A stretch of 64,000 nucleotides of DNA from Pseudomonadota bacterium (lineage in GTDB: Bacteria; Pseudomonadota; Gammaproteobacteria; Burkholderiales; Burkholderiaceae_E), in contig CAUJHG010000072.1 in NCBI GenBank assembly GCA_963204785.1, positions 24,425-88,424 of the forward strand. The letters are read 5' to 3'. The position numbers and the translations under genes are program-made. This document shows positions 1 to 8,210 of the stretch, piece after piece. The notes beneath the pieces are model-generated. The model saw only the letters and a program-made list of their open reading frames with translations, was not told the DNA's origin and ran no database searches. The stretch's first letter is position 1; every line of letters starts with the position of its first letter.

Positions 1-302
1 ATGGCCCGCACGCCCTCGGTGTCGAACCACCTGCGCGCCACCGAGGACCCGATGTCGGGCTTGTGGGAGTGGTCGGCGACGACCAGTTCCACCGGTTTGC
101 CCAGGACCACGCCGCCAGCATCCTCGATCGCCAGCCGTGCGGCAGCGACCGAGCCGGGGCCCGAGATGCCCGAATAGGCGCCGGACTGGTCATTGAGGAT
201 CCCGATTTTCACCGGGCCATCGGCCTGGGCGACTGCGGCGCCGTGATGCCCCGCGATCAGCAGGGCAGCAGCAAGCAAGGTAGGTCTCGCGAATTTCAGC
301 AT
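1..302 (-). CDS. ABC transporter substrate-binding protein, Liv/amide type (5' part only)
   Basis: Periplasmic binding protein of the branched-chain amino acid (LivK) family, cut by the window edge so that only about the first 100 residues are seen. The ATG at 300-302 follows a GGGAGAA ribosome site. The N-terminus is a signal peptide (basic start, hydrophobic ALLIAGHHGAAVA core), followed by the family opening VKIGILNDQSGAYSGISGPG and then DHSHKPDIGSSVARRWFDT. It most resembles the LivK encoded at 23497-24720 (same DMSG/DQSG opening and DxxNKPDVGS stretch). It is divergent from the enoyl-CoA hydratase gene at 491. The ligand is unknown; members of this subgroup often bind aromatic or organic acids rather than amino acids. 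Confidence 0.85.
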   Translation of the reverse strand, partial: MLKFARPTLLAAALLIAGHHGAAVAQADGPVKIGILNDQSGAYSGISGPGSVAAARLAIEDAGGVVLGKPVELVVADHSHKPDIGSSVARRWFDTEGVRA

Positions 303-364
303 GGTTCTCCCCGGTTGAACTTCCACACAGACGGCAGCCGATGTTTTCATCGTGCAGTCGATAT

Positions 365-378
365 GTCAATACGTTGAC
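365..378. promoter_or_regulatory. inverted repeat in divergent intergenic region (candidate operator)
   Basis: GTCAA-TACG-TTGAC is a perfect 5-bp inverted repeat in the 188-bp gap between the divergent Liv binding protein (start 302) and enoyl-CoA hydratase (start 491). Each arm also reads as a TTGAC-type -35 element facing outward. It could be a regulator site or two back-to-back promoters; no clear -10 was found. Weak call. Confidence 0.3.
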
Positions 379-490
379 GTTTTGGATCGCAGACCGGATC
401 GAATTCCACTCTCGCGGTCACCGCCGGCGCGATGCGCACCGCTATCCTGTCGGCAGACTTCCCCGCCACGAACATGCACAAGGAGCCCTC

Positions 491-1246
491 ATGACCGACC
501 TCGTCCTGCGCGAAGATCGCGACGGCCTGACCACCCTGACCCTGAACCGCCCGGAGAAGCTCAACGCACTCACGGTGGCGGTCTTCGAGCGGCTGCACGA
601 GCACGTGCGCGCACTCGCCAACGAAACCGAGCACGTCGGCCTGGTCGTGCTGCGGGGCGCGGGGAAATGCTTCTCCGCAGGCCACGACCTGGCCGACATC
701 TCCGCGGGCGAGCGCCCACCGAAGCCCAGCTTCCAGGCCGACGTGATCGAGGCGCTGGCCAGCCTGCCGCAGCCGGTCATCACCGCTGTGCACGGGCACT
801 GCTACACCGGCGCCCTCGAGCTCGCGCTCGCGGGCGACATGATCGTCGCGGCGGAATCGGCGAAGTTCGCCGACACGCACGCGCGCTGGGCGCTCACGCC
901 GGTGTGGGGGATGAGCCAGCGCTTGCCGCGGCGGGTCGGAATCGCCAAGGCCCAGGAGATGACCTACACCGCGCGCACCTACACCGGGCGCGAGGCGGTG
1001 GCGATGGGCCTGGCGAACTGGTGTGCGCCCGACGACGCCTTCGATGCCGAACTCGCGAAGTTCGCAGGGTCGATCCTGGCCAACTCCTGGTTCAGCCTGC
1101 GCGCCAACAAGCGCCTCTACCTGGAGACCGACGGAATGAGCCTGCGCGCCGGGCTCTCCTACGAGATCCACCGCACCGAGGGCCGGGGCCCGGACATGGC
1201 GGCGCGCATCGAGGGCTTCAGGAACAAGACCAGCAAGGTCTCCTGA
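491..1246 (+). CDS. enoyl-CoA hydratase/isomerase (crotonase family)
   Basis: A 251-residue crotonase, the family's usual length. The ATG at 491 has AGGAG nine bases upstream; longer frames upstream lack family similarity. Visible marks are LTLNRPEKLNAL near the N-terminus, the first oxyanion-hole segment CFSAGHDLADIS (residues about 57-68) and the second one HGHCYTGALELALAGD (about 99-114). The second Glu-type catalytic position reads ADTHARWALTPVWGM, so hydratase versus isomerase chemistry cannot be settled by eye. It is transcribed alone, divergent from the partial binding-protein gene and convergent with the broken tetR gene. Likely part of CoA-thioester catabolism with the dehydrogenases further right. 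Confidence 0.88.
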   Translation: MTDLVLREDRDGLTTLTLNRPEKLNALTVAVFERLHEHVRALANETEHVGLVVLRGAGKCFSAGHDLADISAGERPPKPSFQADVIEALASLPQPVITAVHGHCYTGALELALAGDMIVAAESAKFADTHARWALTPVWGMSQRLPRRVGIAKAQEMTYTARTYTGREAVAMGLANWCAPDDAFDAELAKFAGSILANSWFSLRANKRLYLETDGMSLRAGLSYEIHRTEGRGPDMAARIEGFRNKTSKVS

Positions 1247-1254
1247 GCGCTCGG

Positions 1255-1290
1255 GCAGCCTTGCCGCAGCGCATGCTGCGACAAGGCTGC
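1255..1290. terminator. strong hairpin between convergent genes
   Basis: GCAGCCTTG pairs with CAAGGCTGC, with a further inner CGCAGC/GCTGCG helix around GCAT. The structure lies just after the enoyl-CoA hydratase stop (1246) and before the end of the convergent tetR remnant (1310), where a bidirectional terminator is expected. There is no U-tract on either strand, so termination is inferred from position and stem strength. Confidence 0.5.
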
Positions 1291-1309
1291 GGGCGCGCTG
1301 CTCGGGGGC

Positions 1310-1945
1310 TCAGCAAGCGCGCGCCGGCCCGCCGTCTCCGGGCGGGTGGTCAGGGTCGAGCACCAGTTCGGCCAGGATGTCGGCGTACTGTGCGACCGAG
1401 TAGCGCCCCGAGGGACTGAACCAGGTCATCGCGCCCATGATCGCGCCGTGCAGCACGTGCGAGGCGGCGAGCGGTTCGCAGCGCAGGCGCCCCTGGCTGG
1501 CGCAATCCTCGAGCACCGCACGCCAGATGCGCGCCTAGCGCCGGCGCAGTGCCGTGAACTCCGGCCGGGCCGCCTCGGGCACCTCGCGCCACTCCATGAA
1601 CAGTACGGCATGGAAGTCCTTGCTGGGCTCGGCGATCACGCAGTCGAGCTCCAGGCCGATCAGTGCGCGCAGTCGCTGCCGGGCGCCCGGATCCCGGGCG
1701 ACGATGTCCTCGGCCTTCAGGCACACCGAGATCGCAGCCTCGCGCATGATCTCGCGCAGCATCTCCTCCTTCGAGCGGAAATGATGGAAGAGGCTGCCCG
1801 AGAGGATCCCCACGCGCTCGGCAATGTCGCGCACCGTGGTGCGATGGTAGCCGCGCTCGCGAAACAGGCGCGCCGCGGCGTGCAGGATGCGCTCGCGGGG
1901 GATCGCGCCGGTGCGGGCCGGACGGCTGGCGGCGGCTTCGGTCAT
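1310..1945 (-). pseudogene. TetR-family regulator interrupted by an in-frame amber codon
   Basis: The N-terminal helix-turn-helix is intact: ERILHAAARLFRERGYHRTT, then DIAERVG and SLFHHFRSKEEML. The frame reads ...PEFTALRRR, meets TAG at 1535-1537, and continues in the same frame as ARIWRAVLEDC...HVLHGAIMGAMTWFSPSGRYS to a natural stop at 1310. Bridging the TAG gives about 210 residues, the normal TetR length, so one substitution (for example CAG, GAG or TGG to TAG) would explain it. As it stands the product would be about 136 residues, with the DNA-binding domain and only part of the ligand domain. The ATG at 1945 is chosen because the HTH begins soon after; it lies 28 bp past the AraC stop. 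The family often controls fatty-acid or aromatic acyl-CoA genes, which fits the neighbours. Confidence 0.75.
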
Positions 1946-1973
1946 CCGGGAGGCTGGTCGCGACCGGCAGGGA

Positions 1974-2843
1974 TCAGCGCAGCACGGCGCGCATCGCGGC
2001 GCCATGCGCCACCGGACCGGGCCGCGCATCCGGCACGACGATCGACAGGTCGCGCGAGCCGGCGAAGATGTCCTTCGGGCGCAGACCGTAGACCTGGCGA
2101 ATCGAGTGGCTGAAGTGCGTGGAATCCGGGTAGCCGATCTCGAGCGCGACGTCGGTCAGGCTGGGCGCGCCGTTGGCGTAGTGCAGGAAGCTGCGCGCAC
2201 GCTTCCACGCCCGGAAGCCGCGGAAAGTGGCGCCCATTTGCGCACGGAACAGGTGCAGCAGGCGCGAGTAGGACAGCCCGGCGAGCTGCGCCCCCTCTCG
2301 CGCGGAGAGCTGGCCGTGAGGGCAGCGATTGATCCGCTCGACGATCGCGGCGATGCGCGGATCGAGGGTTCGACGCTCGAAGACGCGGCCGAAGAACAGC
2401 AGGTCGAGGTCGACGGCAGTGAGCGCCTGGCCATAGTCGCCACGCGCCAGCCGCAGGAAGGAGTCGCGAAGATGTCCTGCCACCTCGCAGTTCACCTGCC
2501 GCACGCTGCCGCCGGACAGCCAGGGCGGCAGCCGTGCGAGGTCGACGCTCTCGGGCTCGATCATCAGCACGCCGATCATCCGGTCGCCGCTGGTGATCCG
2601 GTGCGTCGTGTACGGCGGAATCACCACCGATGCGCCGGTCTCGATGATCTTCCCCTGCGCCCGCACGCGCAGGGGGTTGGCAAGCGAGGTGTAGACGGTC
2701 AGGGATCCGAGGCTGCGCTCGGTGGGCTCGCCAAGCAGCCCGGCGTAGGCCACACGTTCCTGGCCCAGGACCATGATCTTGCCCCCCGGCAGCACCGGTC
2801 GGGTCGCCGCGCCTTCCGGACGCCGTCCCACCCCTCGCGTCAT
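1974..2843 (-). CDS. AraC-family transcriptional regulator
   Basis: A 289-residue regulator. The ATG at 2843 is preceded by GGAGGGG. The first about 170 residues look like a cupin-like sensing domain (VIPPYTTHRITSGDRM). The C-terminal about 100 residues carry the two AraC helix-turn-helix motifs: LSAREGAQLAGLSYSRLLHLF followed by MGATFRGFRAWKR, and SLTDVALEIGYPDSTHFSHS with the family ending FRQVYG-like SIRQVYGLRPKDIF. It lies between the acyl-CoA dehydrogenase gene and the broken tetR on the same strand, so it may control the acyl-CoA cluster; the effector is unknown. A 28-bp palindrome sits 133 bp upstream of its start. Confidence 0.88.
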   Translation of the reverse strand: MTRGVGRRPEGAATRPVLPGGKIMVLGQERVAYAGLLGEPTERSLGSLTVYTSLANPLRVRAQGKIIETGASVVIPPYTTHRITSGDRMIGVLMIEPESVDLARLPPWLSGGSVRQVNCEVAGHLRDSFLRLARGDYGQALTAVDLDLLFFGRVFERRTLDPRIAAIVERINRCPHGQLSAREGAQLAGLSYSRLLHLFRAQMGATFRGFRAWKRARSFLHYANGAPSLTDVALEIGYPDSTHFSHSIRQVYGLRPKDIFAGSRDLSIVVPDARPGPVAHGAAMRAVLR

Positions 2844-2975
2844 GTCCCCTCCACTGCGCACGCGCACCGGGCGGCCGCACCGTGAATGGCGGACGCCGCG
2901 AGTTCCGGCGGCCGCGGCAGCCTGCGCGTGGCGCTGCCTGGTCCGGCCGGGTCGCCAGCGAGAATGGCATGAAAG

Positions 2976-3003
2976 GACCAACCAAGCAAATGCTTGGTTG
3001 GTC
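2976..3003. promoter_or_regulatory. 28-bp perfect palindrome, probable regulator operator
   Basis: GACCAACCAAGCA-AA-TGCTTGGTTGGTC has two 13-bp arms that are exact reverse complements. It lies in the 187-bp gap between the acyl-CoA dehydrogenase stop (3031) and the AraC start (2843). The size and the ACCAA..TTGGT core fit a TetR-type operator. As RNA on the minus strand it could also fold into a stem after the dehydrogenase gene, but the two-base centre and lack of a good U-tract make a terminator less likely. Confidence 0.6.
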
Positions 3004-3030
3004 GGTCGAAGGGGCTTGATCAGCCGAAGA

Positions 3031-4215
3031 TCAGAAACCGAGCTGGCGGGATGCGAGATCCTTCATGATCTCCTCCGAGCCGCCGCCGATCATGTTGACC
3101 TTCACCTCGCGGTAGATCCGCTCGACCCTGGTTCCGCGCATGAAACCCATCCCCCCGAGGATCTGCACCGCGGTGTCCGCGCAGAAGGCCAGCGACTGCA
3201 TCGCGTGCACCTTGAGCATCGCCAGCTGGCCGACCAGGACCTTGGGGTCGCCGGCCTGCCGGTCGACCCGCCAGGCCAGGTCCTCGAGCAGCGCGCGGGT
3301 GGTGTCGACGCGGATCGCCATGTCCACCAGCTTGTGCCGGATCACCTGGCGCTGGACCAGCGGCTCGCCGAAGGTGACCCGATCGCGCGCCCAGGACAGC
3401 GCATCCTCGTAGCACACCTGCATCAGCCCGAAGGCGCTCGCCGCCATGCCGATGCGCTCGGAGTTGAAGTTGCGCATCACGATCGGGAAGCCCTGGTTCT
3501 CCCTGCCGATCAGGTTCGCCACCGGCACCCTGACGTCCTCGAAGTGCAGCTGCGCAGTGTCCGACGCCCACCAGCCCATCTTCTGCAGCGGCGTGCGCGT
3601 GAAGCCCGGCATGTCGCGCTCGAGCAGCAGCAGCGACACCCCGCCTGCACCCTTGTCCGCGGGGTTGGTGCGCACTGCCACCGTGAAGTAGTCGGCGCGG
3701 ATCCCGGAGGTGATGAAGATCTTCGAGCCGTTGACCACGTAGTGGTCGCCGTCACGGATCGCAACGGTCTTCAGGCTGGCGACGTCCGAGCCGCCCGAGG
3801 GCTCGGTGATCGCGAGCGCGGCGATCTTCTCGCCGGACAGCACCTCGGGCAGGACCCGCTTCTTCATCGCGTCGCTGCCGGCGACCGCGATCGGCGGCAG
3901 GCCGATCGAATGGGAAGCCAGCGAGGCGCCCACGCCCCCGGCGCCGCAGCGCGCGAGCTCTTCCGAGAAGATCAGCTTGTAGAACTGGTCGCAGGGCGTT
4001 CCACCGTACTCCTCCGGAAAGCCCAGCCCCAGCAGCCCGGCCTGCCCCGCCTTGCGGTAGAGCTCGCGCGGGACGGTCTCGGCCTCGTCCCACTCGTTCG
4101 CGTACGGAGCGATCTCCTTCGTGACGAAGGCGCGCACCGTGTCACGGAACTGTTCGTGGTCGGCGCTGTAGTAGTTGGGGTTGCGCAGTGCGGTCAGGGT
4201 GTTCGTTGCGTCCAT
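3031..4215 (-). CDS. acyl-CoA dehydrogenase
   Basis: A 394-residue flavoenzyme that should introduce an alpha,beta double bond into an acyl-CoA and pass electrons to ETF. Family marks in order: N-terminal helical domain (GLLGLGFPEEYGG), middle beta domain (ALAITEPSGGSDVASLKT, YVVNGSKIFITSG), and C-terminal domain (MRNFNSERIGMAA, FGEPLVQRQVIRHKLVDM). A Gly-rich segment QILGGMGFMRGTRVERIYRE is followed by IGGGSEEIMKDL, which holds the probable catalytic Glu. The start MDATNT at 4215 gives the usual family length. It is followed upstream on the same strand by the AtuA-like gene, and resembles the dehydrogenases found next to atuA in terpene and branched-acid clusters. The substrate chain is not readable from sequence. 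Confidence 0.92.
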   Translation of the reverse strand: MDATNTLTALRNPNYYSADHEQFRDTVRAFVTKEIAPYANEWDEAETVPRELYRKAGQAGLLGLGFPEEYGGTPCDQFYKLIFSEELARCGAGGVGASLASHSIGLPPIAVAGSDAMKKRVLPEVLSGEKIAALAITEPSGGSDVASLKTVAIRDGDHYVVNGSKIFITSGIRADYFTVAVRTNPADKGAGGVSLLLLERDMPGFTRTPLQKMGWWASDTAQLHFEDVRVPVANLIGRENQGFPIVMRNFNSERIGMAASAFGLMQVCYEDALSWARDRVTFGEPLVQRQVIRHKLVDMAIRVDTTRALLEDLAWRVDRQAGDPKVLVGQLAMLKVHAMQSLAFCADTAVQILGGMGFMRGTRVERIYREVKVNMIGGGSEEIMKDLASRQLGF

Positions 4216-4306
4216 CGTCTTGCTCCACTGTCTTGCCGGGATGGTGCGAAGCGCGGGCCGGAGGGCGCGACCGATACCGCTGGCCACGCTCCGGCACCGA
4301 CCCCGC

Positions 4307-6178
4307 TCAGGCAGCGAGCGCCGCCGCGGCGCCTGCGCGGTCCGCGGCATCGTCCGCGGAGAGCAGATCTGCCGGAACGTCCACCGGCATGTCGAGCAGG
4401 ATCTGCCCCATGCCCTTGCCCAGCGGGTCCAGGCGCATCGACGCCGTGCCGCCTCCGTCGAGCGCCTGGAACAGCAGGAAGTTCACCGCGTCGATTCCGG
4501 GAACCGCGTAGCGCTTGACCTCGCCCTTGACCATGTGGGCAAACCAGTCGCGCACCACCTCCGGGGTGACCTGTTCGAGGATCACCGGCAGGAACTCGGG
4601 CTTGCGCGCGATCAGCCCGATGTTGGAGTTGTCGCCCTTGTCGCCGCTGCGCGCGTACGCAATGCGCACCAGCGGGACACGCACCTTGCCCGCGGGCGTG
4701 GCGGTGCTGCGCACGGCGGGGGCGCCCCCGGCCAGCGGCGGCGCAGTGAGGGTGTCCGCAGCCTCGGCCGCGGGCCGGTAGCCGCCATCGACGGGAATCG
4801 TGACGATCTGCGGCGTGCCGTCGACGACGATGCGCACCTCGAGATCACGCTTGGGCAGCAGGAAGGCGAACTGCTTGACCAGGGGCGAGTTCGAGGGCCG
4901 GCCGAAGCCGGGGCCGGTGGTGCCCGGCGACCAGGAGGTTCCGGCAGGGGCGATCTCGCGCGCGAAGATGCCCAGCGCCTGCCTGACCGTGTGGTTGACC
5001 GTGACCCGCATCAGCACTTCGCGTGCGCCTCGCGCGCGCGAGTGCGGTCCGTAGGAGGTTTCGGCGCCGATCACCTCGATCTTCGTGGCGGTGTAGTCGG
5101 GCAGCCCGCGCTGCTTGAAGATCTCGCGGGTCCGCTCGAGGATCGCCTCCCCGGTGCGCTGCGCCTTGGCCACCGCGTCGATGCCGACGATCACCATCAT
5201 TCCGGCCGTGCGGAAGCCATCCATGTAGGTGGCCGAGACCTTGTAGCTGTCGGTGGGCGGCAGCCCGCGGCCGCCGCTCACCCGCACCCGCTCCGGGCCT
5301 TCCTGGACCATGGTCACCTGGCGGAAGTCGCAGACCACGTCGGGCAGGATGTATGCCCCCGGATCGCCGATCTCGTAGAGCATCTGCTCGGCGACCGCCT
5401 TGGCCGAGATCAGCCCTCCGGTGTTGGCCGGCTTGGTCACGATGAAGCTGCCGTCGGCCTCACACTCGAGCACCGGGTAGCCGATGTGCGCCCAGTCGGG
5501 CACCTTGTCCCAGTCGGTGTGCAGGCCGCCGGTGGCCTGTGCCCCGCACTCGATGATGTGACCCGCGAGACTGCCCATCGCCAGGCGGTCGTAGTCGTCG
5601 GCCTTCCAGCCGAACTCGTGCATCAGCGGCCCCAGCGTGACCGCGCTGTCGACGCAGCGGCCGGTGATCACGATGTCGGCGCCGGCGGCCAGCGCCTGCG
5701 CGATCGGGATCCCGCCCAGGTAGGCGTTGGCGCTGACGATGCGCTCGGGCAGCGGCTCGCCGGTGAACATGCCCTTCAGCCCCGCGGCGCGCAGCGCCGG
5801 TATCTTCGCGCTGACGTCGTCGCCCTCGACCACCGCCACCTTCAGCTTCACGCCCAGCTCGTCCATCAGGCGGTTCAGCGCGTCGGCGCAGCCCTGGGGG
5901 TTGATCCCGCCGGCGTTGGCGACGACCTTGATCTTCCGCTTGGCCAGCTCCGGCAGCACGCTGCGCATCGCGACGTCGACGAAGTCGGTCGCGTAGCCCG
6001 CCTCCGGGTTCTTGGCACGCTGTCCGGCCATGATGGCCATCGTCAGTTCCGCCAGGTAGTCGAAGACCAGGTAGTCGATCTTCGCCCCCAGCACCAGCTG
6101 CGGCGCCGCAACGGAGCTGTCGCCCCAGAAGCCCGAGGCGCCGCCGATGCGGACGATCCTGCCCTTGCTCTCGCTCAT
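4307..6178 (-). CDS. AtuA-like protein (DUF1446 plus C-terminal AtuA-like domain)
   Basis: A 623-residue protein. Residues about 1-450 form the DUF1446/AtuA core (IVRIGGASGFWGDS, VVANAGGINPQGCADAL, DIVITGRCVDSAVTLGPL, GPHSRARGAREVLMRVTVNH). A further domain at about 490-600 carries LVRIAYARSGDKGDNSNIG and a Cys-poor ferredoxin-like fold pattern. AtuA is known from the acyclic terpene (citronellol/geraniol) utilisation cluster of pseudomonads; its reaction has not been defined to my knowledge. The start at 6178 has GAGGAG upstream. It is 11 bp downstream of the enoyl-CoA hydratase gene, so the two are almost certainly co-transcribed, and the acyl-CoA dehydrogenase follows. The atuC/atuF carboxylase genes that would define a terpene pathway are absent here, so the substrate may be different. 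Confidence 0.85.
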   Translation of the reverse strand: MSESKGRIVRIGGASGFWGDSSVAAPQLVLGAKIDYLVFDYLAELTMAIMAGQRAKNPEAGYATDFVDVAMRSVLPELAKRKIKVVANAGGINPQGCADALNRLMDELGVKLKVAVVEGDDVSAKIPALRAAGLKGMFTGEPLPERIVSANAYLGGIPIAQALAAGADIVITGRCVDSAVTLGPLMHEFGWKADDYDRLAMGSLAGHIIECGAQATGGLHTDWDKVPDWAHIGYPVLECEADGSFIVTKPANTGGLISAKAVAEQMLYEIGDPGAYILPDVVCDFRQVTMVQEGPERVRVSGGRGLPPTDSYKVSATYMDGFRTAGMMVIVGIDAVAKAQRTGEAILERTREIFKQRGLPDYTATKIEVIGAETSYGPHSRARGAREVLMRVTVNHTVRQALGIFAREIAPAGTSWSPGTTGPGFGRPSNSPLVKQFAFLLPKRDLEVRIVVDGTPQIVTIPVDGGYRPAAEAADTLTAPPLAGGAPAVRSTATPAGKVRVPLVRIAYARSGDKGDNSNIGLIARKPEFLPVILEQVTPEVVRDWFAHMVKGEVKRYAVPGIDAVNFLLFQALDGGGTASMRLDPLGKGMGQILLDMPVDVPADLLSADDAADRAGAAAALAA

Positions 6179-6189
6179 GTCGTTTCTCC

Positions 6190-6966
6190 TCAGCGTCCGG
6201 TCCAGACCGGCTTTCGACGTTCGTTGAATGAAGCGAAACCTTCCTTCGCATCCTCGGTCATCGCCATGAGCGCGATCTGGCTCTCGGTGTAGGCGATGGA
6301 TTCCTCGAAGGACATCGATGCGATCGCCCGCATCGCGTACTTGCCACGGCGGATCGCGGTGGGCGACTTGCCGGTGATGCGATCGAGCAGCCACTGCGTC
6401 TTCGCGTCGAGTTCGGCGCGCGGCACCACGTGGTTGAGCAGCCCGTGCGCAAGTGCTGCCTGGGCATCGAAGGGCTCGCCAGTCAGGCACCACTCCTGGA
6501 CCACGCGCGGCGGCACCAGTTCCTGCAGCAGGCTCATCACCTGCATCGGGAACAGGCCGATCTTGACCTCGGGCAGGCCGAAGACGACGTCGTCGGCCGC
6601 AACCGCGAGATCGGTCATGGCGAGCAGCCCCATCCCTCCGGCCATGCACGCGCCGTTGATCCGCGCCACGCTGGGCAGCGTCGAGCTCTTCGCCAGGCGC
6701 AGCATGTCGGCGTAGGGGACGCTGGGACTGGCGAAATCGAACACGAAGCCGCCGCCAGGCTGCAGATCGCCACCGGCGCAGAAGGCCTTGTCGCCCGCCG
6801 CGGTGAGCACGATCGCCCGCACCGACTCGTCGGCGTGCGCCTTCCGGTAGCCTTCGGTGATGCCTGCGACCACGTCGCGGTTCAGCGCATTGCGCTTGTC
6901 CTCACGGTTCAGCGTGATCCAGAAGACGTCGCCGCGCTTCTCGTGGAGAACGACCTCGCTCGTCAT
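6190..6966 (-). CDS. enoyl-CoA hydratase/isomerase (crotonase family)
   Basis: A 258-residue crotonase with ITLNREDKRNALN, the first oxyanion segment AFCAGGDLQPGGGF (about 60-73) and the second ARINGACMAGGMGLLAMTDLAVAAD. The catalytic region reads FGLPEVKIGLFPMQVMSLL, with the Glu of GLPEVKIG in the usual hydratase place. The ATG at 6966 has an AAAGGAGG site. It heads the operon with the AtuA-like and acyl-CoA dehydrogenase genes. The preceding frame ends in a TGA that overlaps this ATG (ATGA), described separately as a possible gene remnant. Confidence 0.9.
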   Translation of the reverse strand: MTSEVVLHEKRGDVFWITLNREDKRNALNRDVVAGITEGYRKAHADESVRAIVLTAAGDKAFCAGGDLQPGGGFVFDFASPSVPYADMLRLAKSSTLPSVARINGACMAGGMGLLAMTDLAVAADDVVFGLPEVKIGLFPMQVMSLLQELVPPRVVQEWCLTGEPFDAQAALAHGLLNHVVPRAELDAKTQWLLDRITGKSPTAIRRGKYAMRAIASMSFEESIAYTESQIALMAMTEDAKEGFASFNERRKPVWTGR

Positions 6967-7091
6967 GCAGCCTCCTTTCCAGGTTCGGAATTCACGTTCG
7001 CGGCGATGACGGCATCGACCGCCGCCTCGTTGCGCACACCAGCAGCCAGGCCGGGCACGTGGTCGCCGATCGACGTCCAAGGCAGGGGTTA
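6963..7091 (-). other. short coding-like frame, possible 3' remnant of a lost gene
   Basis: In the 218-bp gap upstream of the enoyl-CoA hydratase a frame of about 42 codons reads WTSIGDHVPGLAAGVRNEA and then VDAVIAANVNSEPGKEAA. It ends at a TGA overlapping the next gene's ATG as ATGA, the arrangement seen between coupled genes. A TAA in the same frame lies just upstream and there is no start codon with a ribosome site. I do not recognise the peptide. It may be the tail of a deleted operon gene or chance. Confidence 0.3.
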
Positions 7092-7184
7092 CGGCTTCGT
7101 CGCGTCGAGCGTGGACGCGCGTGGACCGCGACCCGCATCACCCTGTCCGGTCAGCTTAGTCGAGGGCGAAAGCCCGATCTTGCG

Positions 7185-8210
7185 TCAACTGGCTGAAGCG
7201 GGCGAGCCCTGGCGCACGGCCTCGGCGATCCCGGCGGCGGTCAGCAGCACGATCTTGCCCTTGACGCGGCGCTGCGCGATGTCGTCGAGCGCCTGCGCCG
7301 CCTGCTCGAGCGGATAGGTCTGCGACACATGGGGGGTGACGCGACCGCTGCGGAACCACTCCATCAGCTCGGCCATGTTGGCCTCGCTGCGCTCGGGCTG
7401 CGCCTGCAGCGAACCGCCGTAGAAGACGCCGACGATCGAGCAGCCCTTGAGCAGCGGCAGGTTCAGCGGAATGCGCGGGATCTCGCCGGCCGTGAAGCCG
7501 ATGACCAGGAAGCGCCCGTTCCAGGCCATGCTGCGGATGGCGAGCTCGCTGTACTTGCCGCCCACGGGGTCGTAGACCACGTCGACGCCCTTGCCGCCGG
7601 TCAGCGCCTTGATGCGCTCGCGCAGGTCCTCGCGGCTGTAGTCGATGGTCTCGTCGGCGCCGTGCGCGCGGCAGAACTCCAGCTTCTCCTGGCTGGAGGC
7701 CGCGGCGATCACGCGGGCGCCCATCAGCTTGCCCAGTTCCACCGCCGAGATGCCGGTGCCGCCGGCTGCGCCCAGCACCAGCAGCGTCTCGCCCGGCTGG
7801 ATCTGCGCACGGTCCTTCAGCGCGTGGTGTGTGGTGCCGTAGGTGGTGGTCAGAGCTGCCGCGTGCACCAGGCTCACGCCCTCGGGCAACCGGGTGATGC
7901 GGGCCTGGTCGACGCAGACCTTCTCGGCGTAGCCACCGTAACCGGGGAAGGCGATCACCCGGTCGCCGGGCCGGGCGCGCGTGACGCCCTCGCCCACCGA
8001 CTCGACCACGCCGGCGATCTCGCCACCGGGCGAGAAGGGCAGCGCCGGCTTGAGCTGGTACTTGTCCTCGATGATCAGGGTGTCGGGGAAGTTGACTCCG
8101 GCCGCGTGGATGCGGATCACCACCTGGCCCTTTCCGGCGACCGGATCGGGCACCTCGCGGACCACCAGGGTGTCGGGCGGGCCGAACTTCTCGCAGAGAA
8201 CCGCCTTCAT
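7185..8210 (-). CDS. NADPH:quinone oxidoreductase family protein (zinc-free MDR)
   Basis: A 341-residue medium-chain dehydrogenase/reductase of the quinone oxidoreductase or enoyl reductase type. The GroES-like domain has [17 protein letters not shown] and [19 protein letters not shown]; the structural and catalytic zinc ligands of alcohol dehydrogenases are missing. The Rossmann domain has [22 protein letters not shown] (about 145-166), and the late segment GKIVLLT is typical. Its start overlaps the stop of the upstream acyl-CoA dehydrogenase as ATGA, so the two are translationally coupled. It probably reduces an enone or enoyl-CoA intermediate with NADPH. Confidence 0.9.
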   Translation of the reverse strand: MKAVLCEKFGPPDTLVVREVPDPVAGKGQVVIRIHAAGVNFPDTLIIEDKYQLKPALPFSPGGEIAGVVESVGEGVTRARPGDRVIAFPGYGGYAEKVCVDQARITRLPEGVSLVHAAALTTTYGTTHHALKDRAQIQPGETLLVLGAAGGTGISAVELGKLMGARVIAAASSQEKLEFCRAHGADETIDYSREDLRERIKALTGGKGVDVVYDPVGGKYSELAIRSMAWNGRFLVIGFTAGEIPRIPLNLPLLKGCSIVGVFYGGSLQAQPERSEANMAELMEWFRSGRVTPHVSQTYPLEQAAQALDDIAQRRVKGKIVLLTAAGIAEAVRQGSPASAS

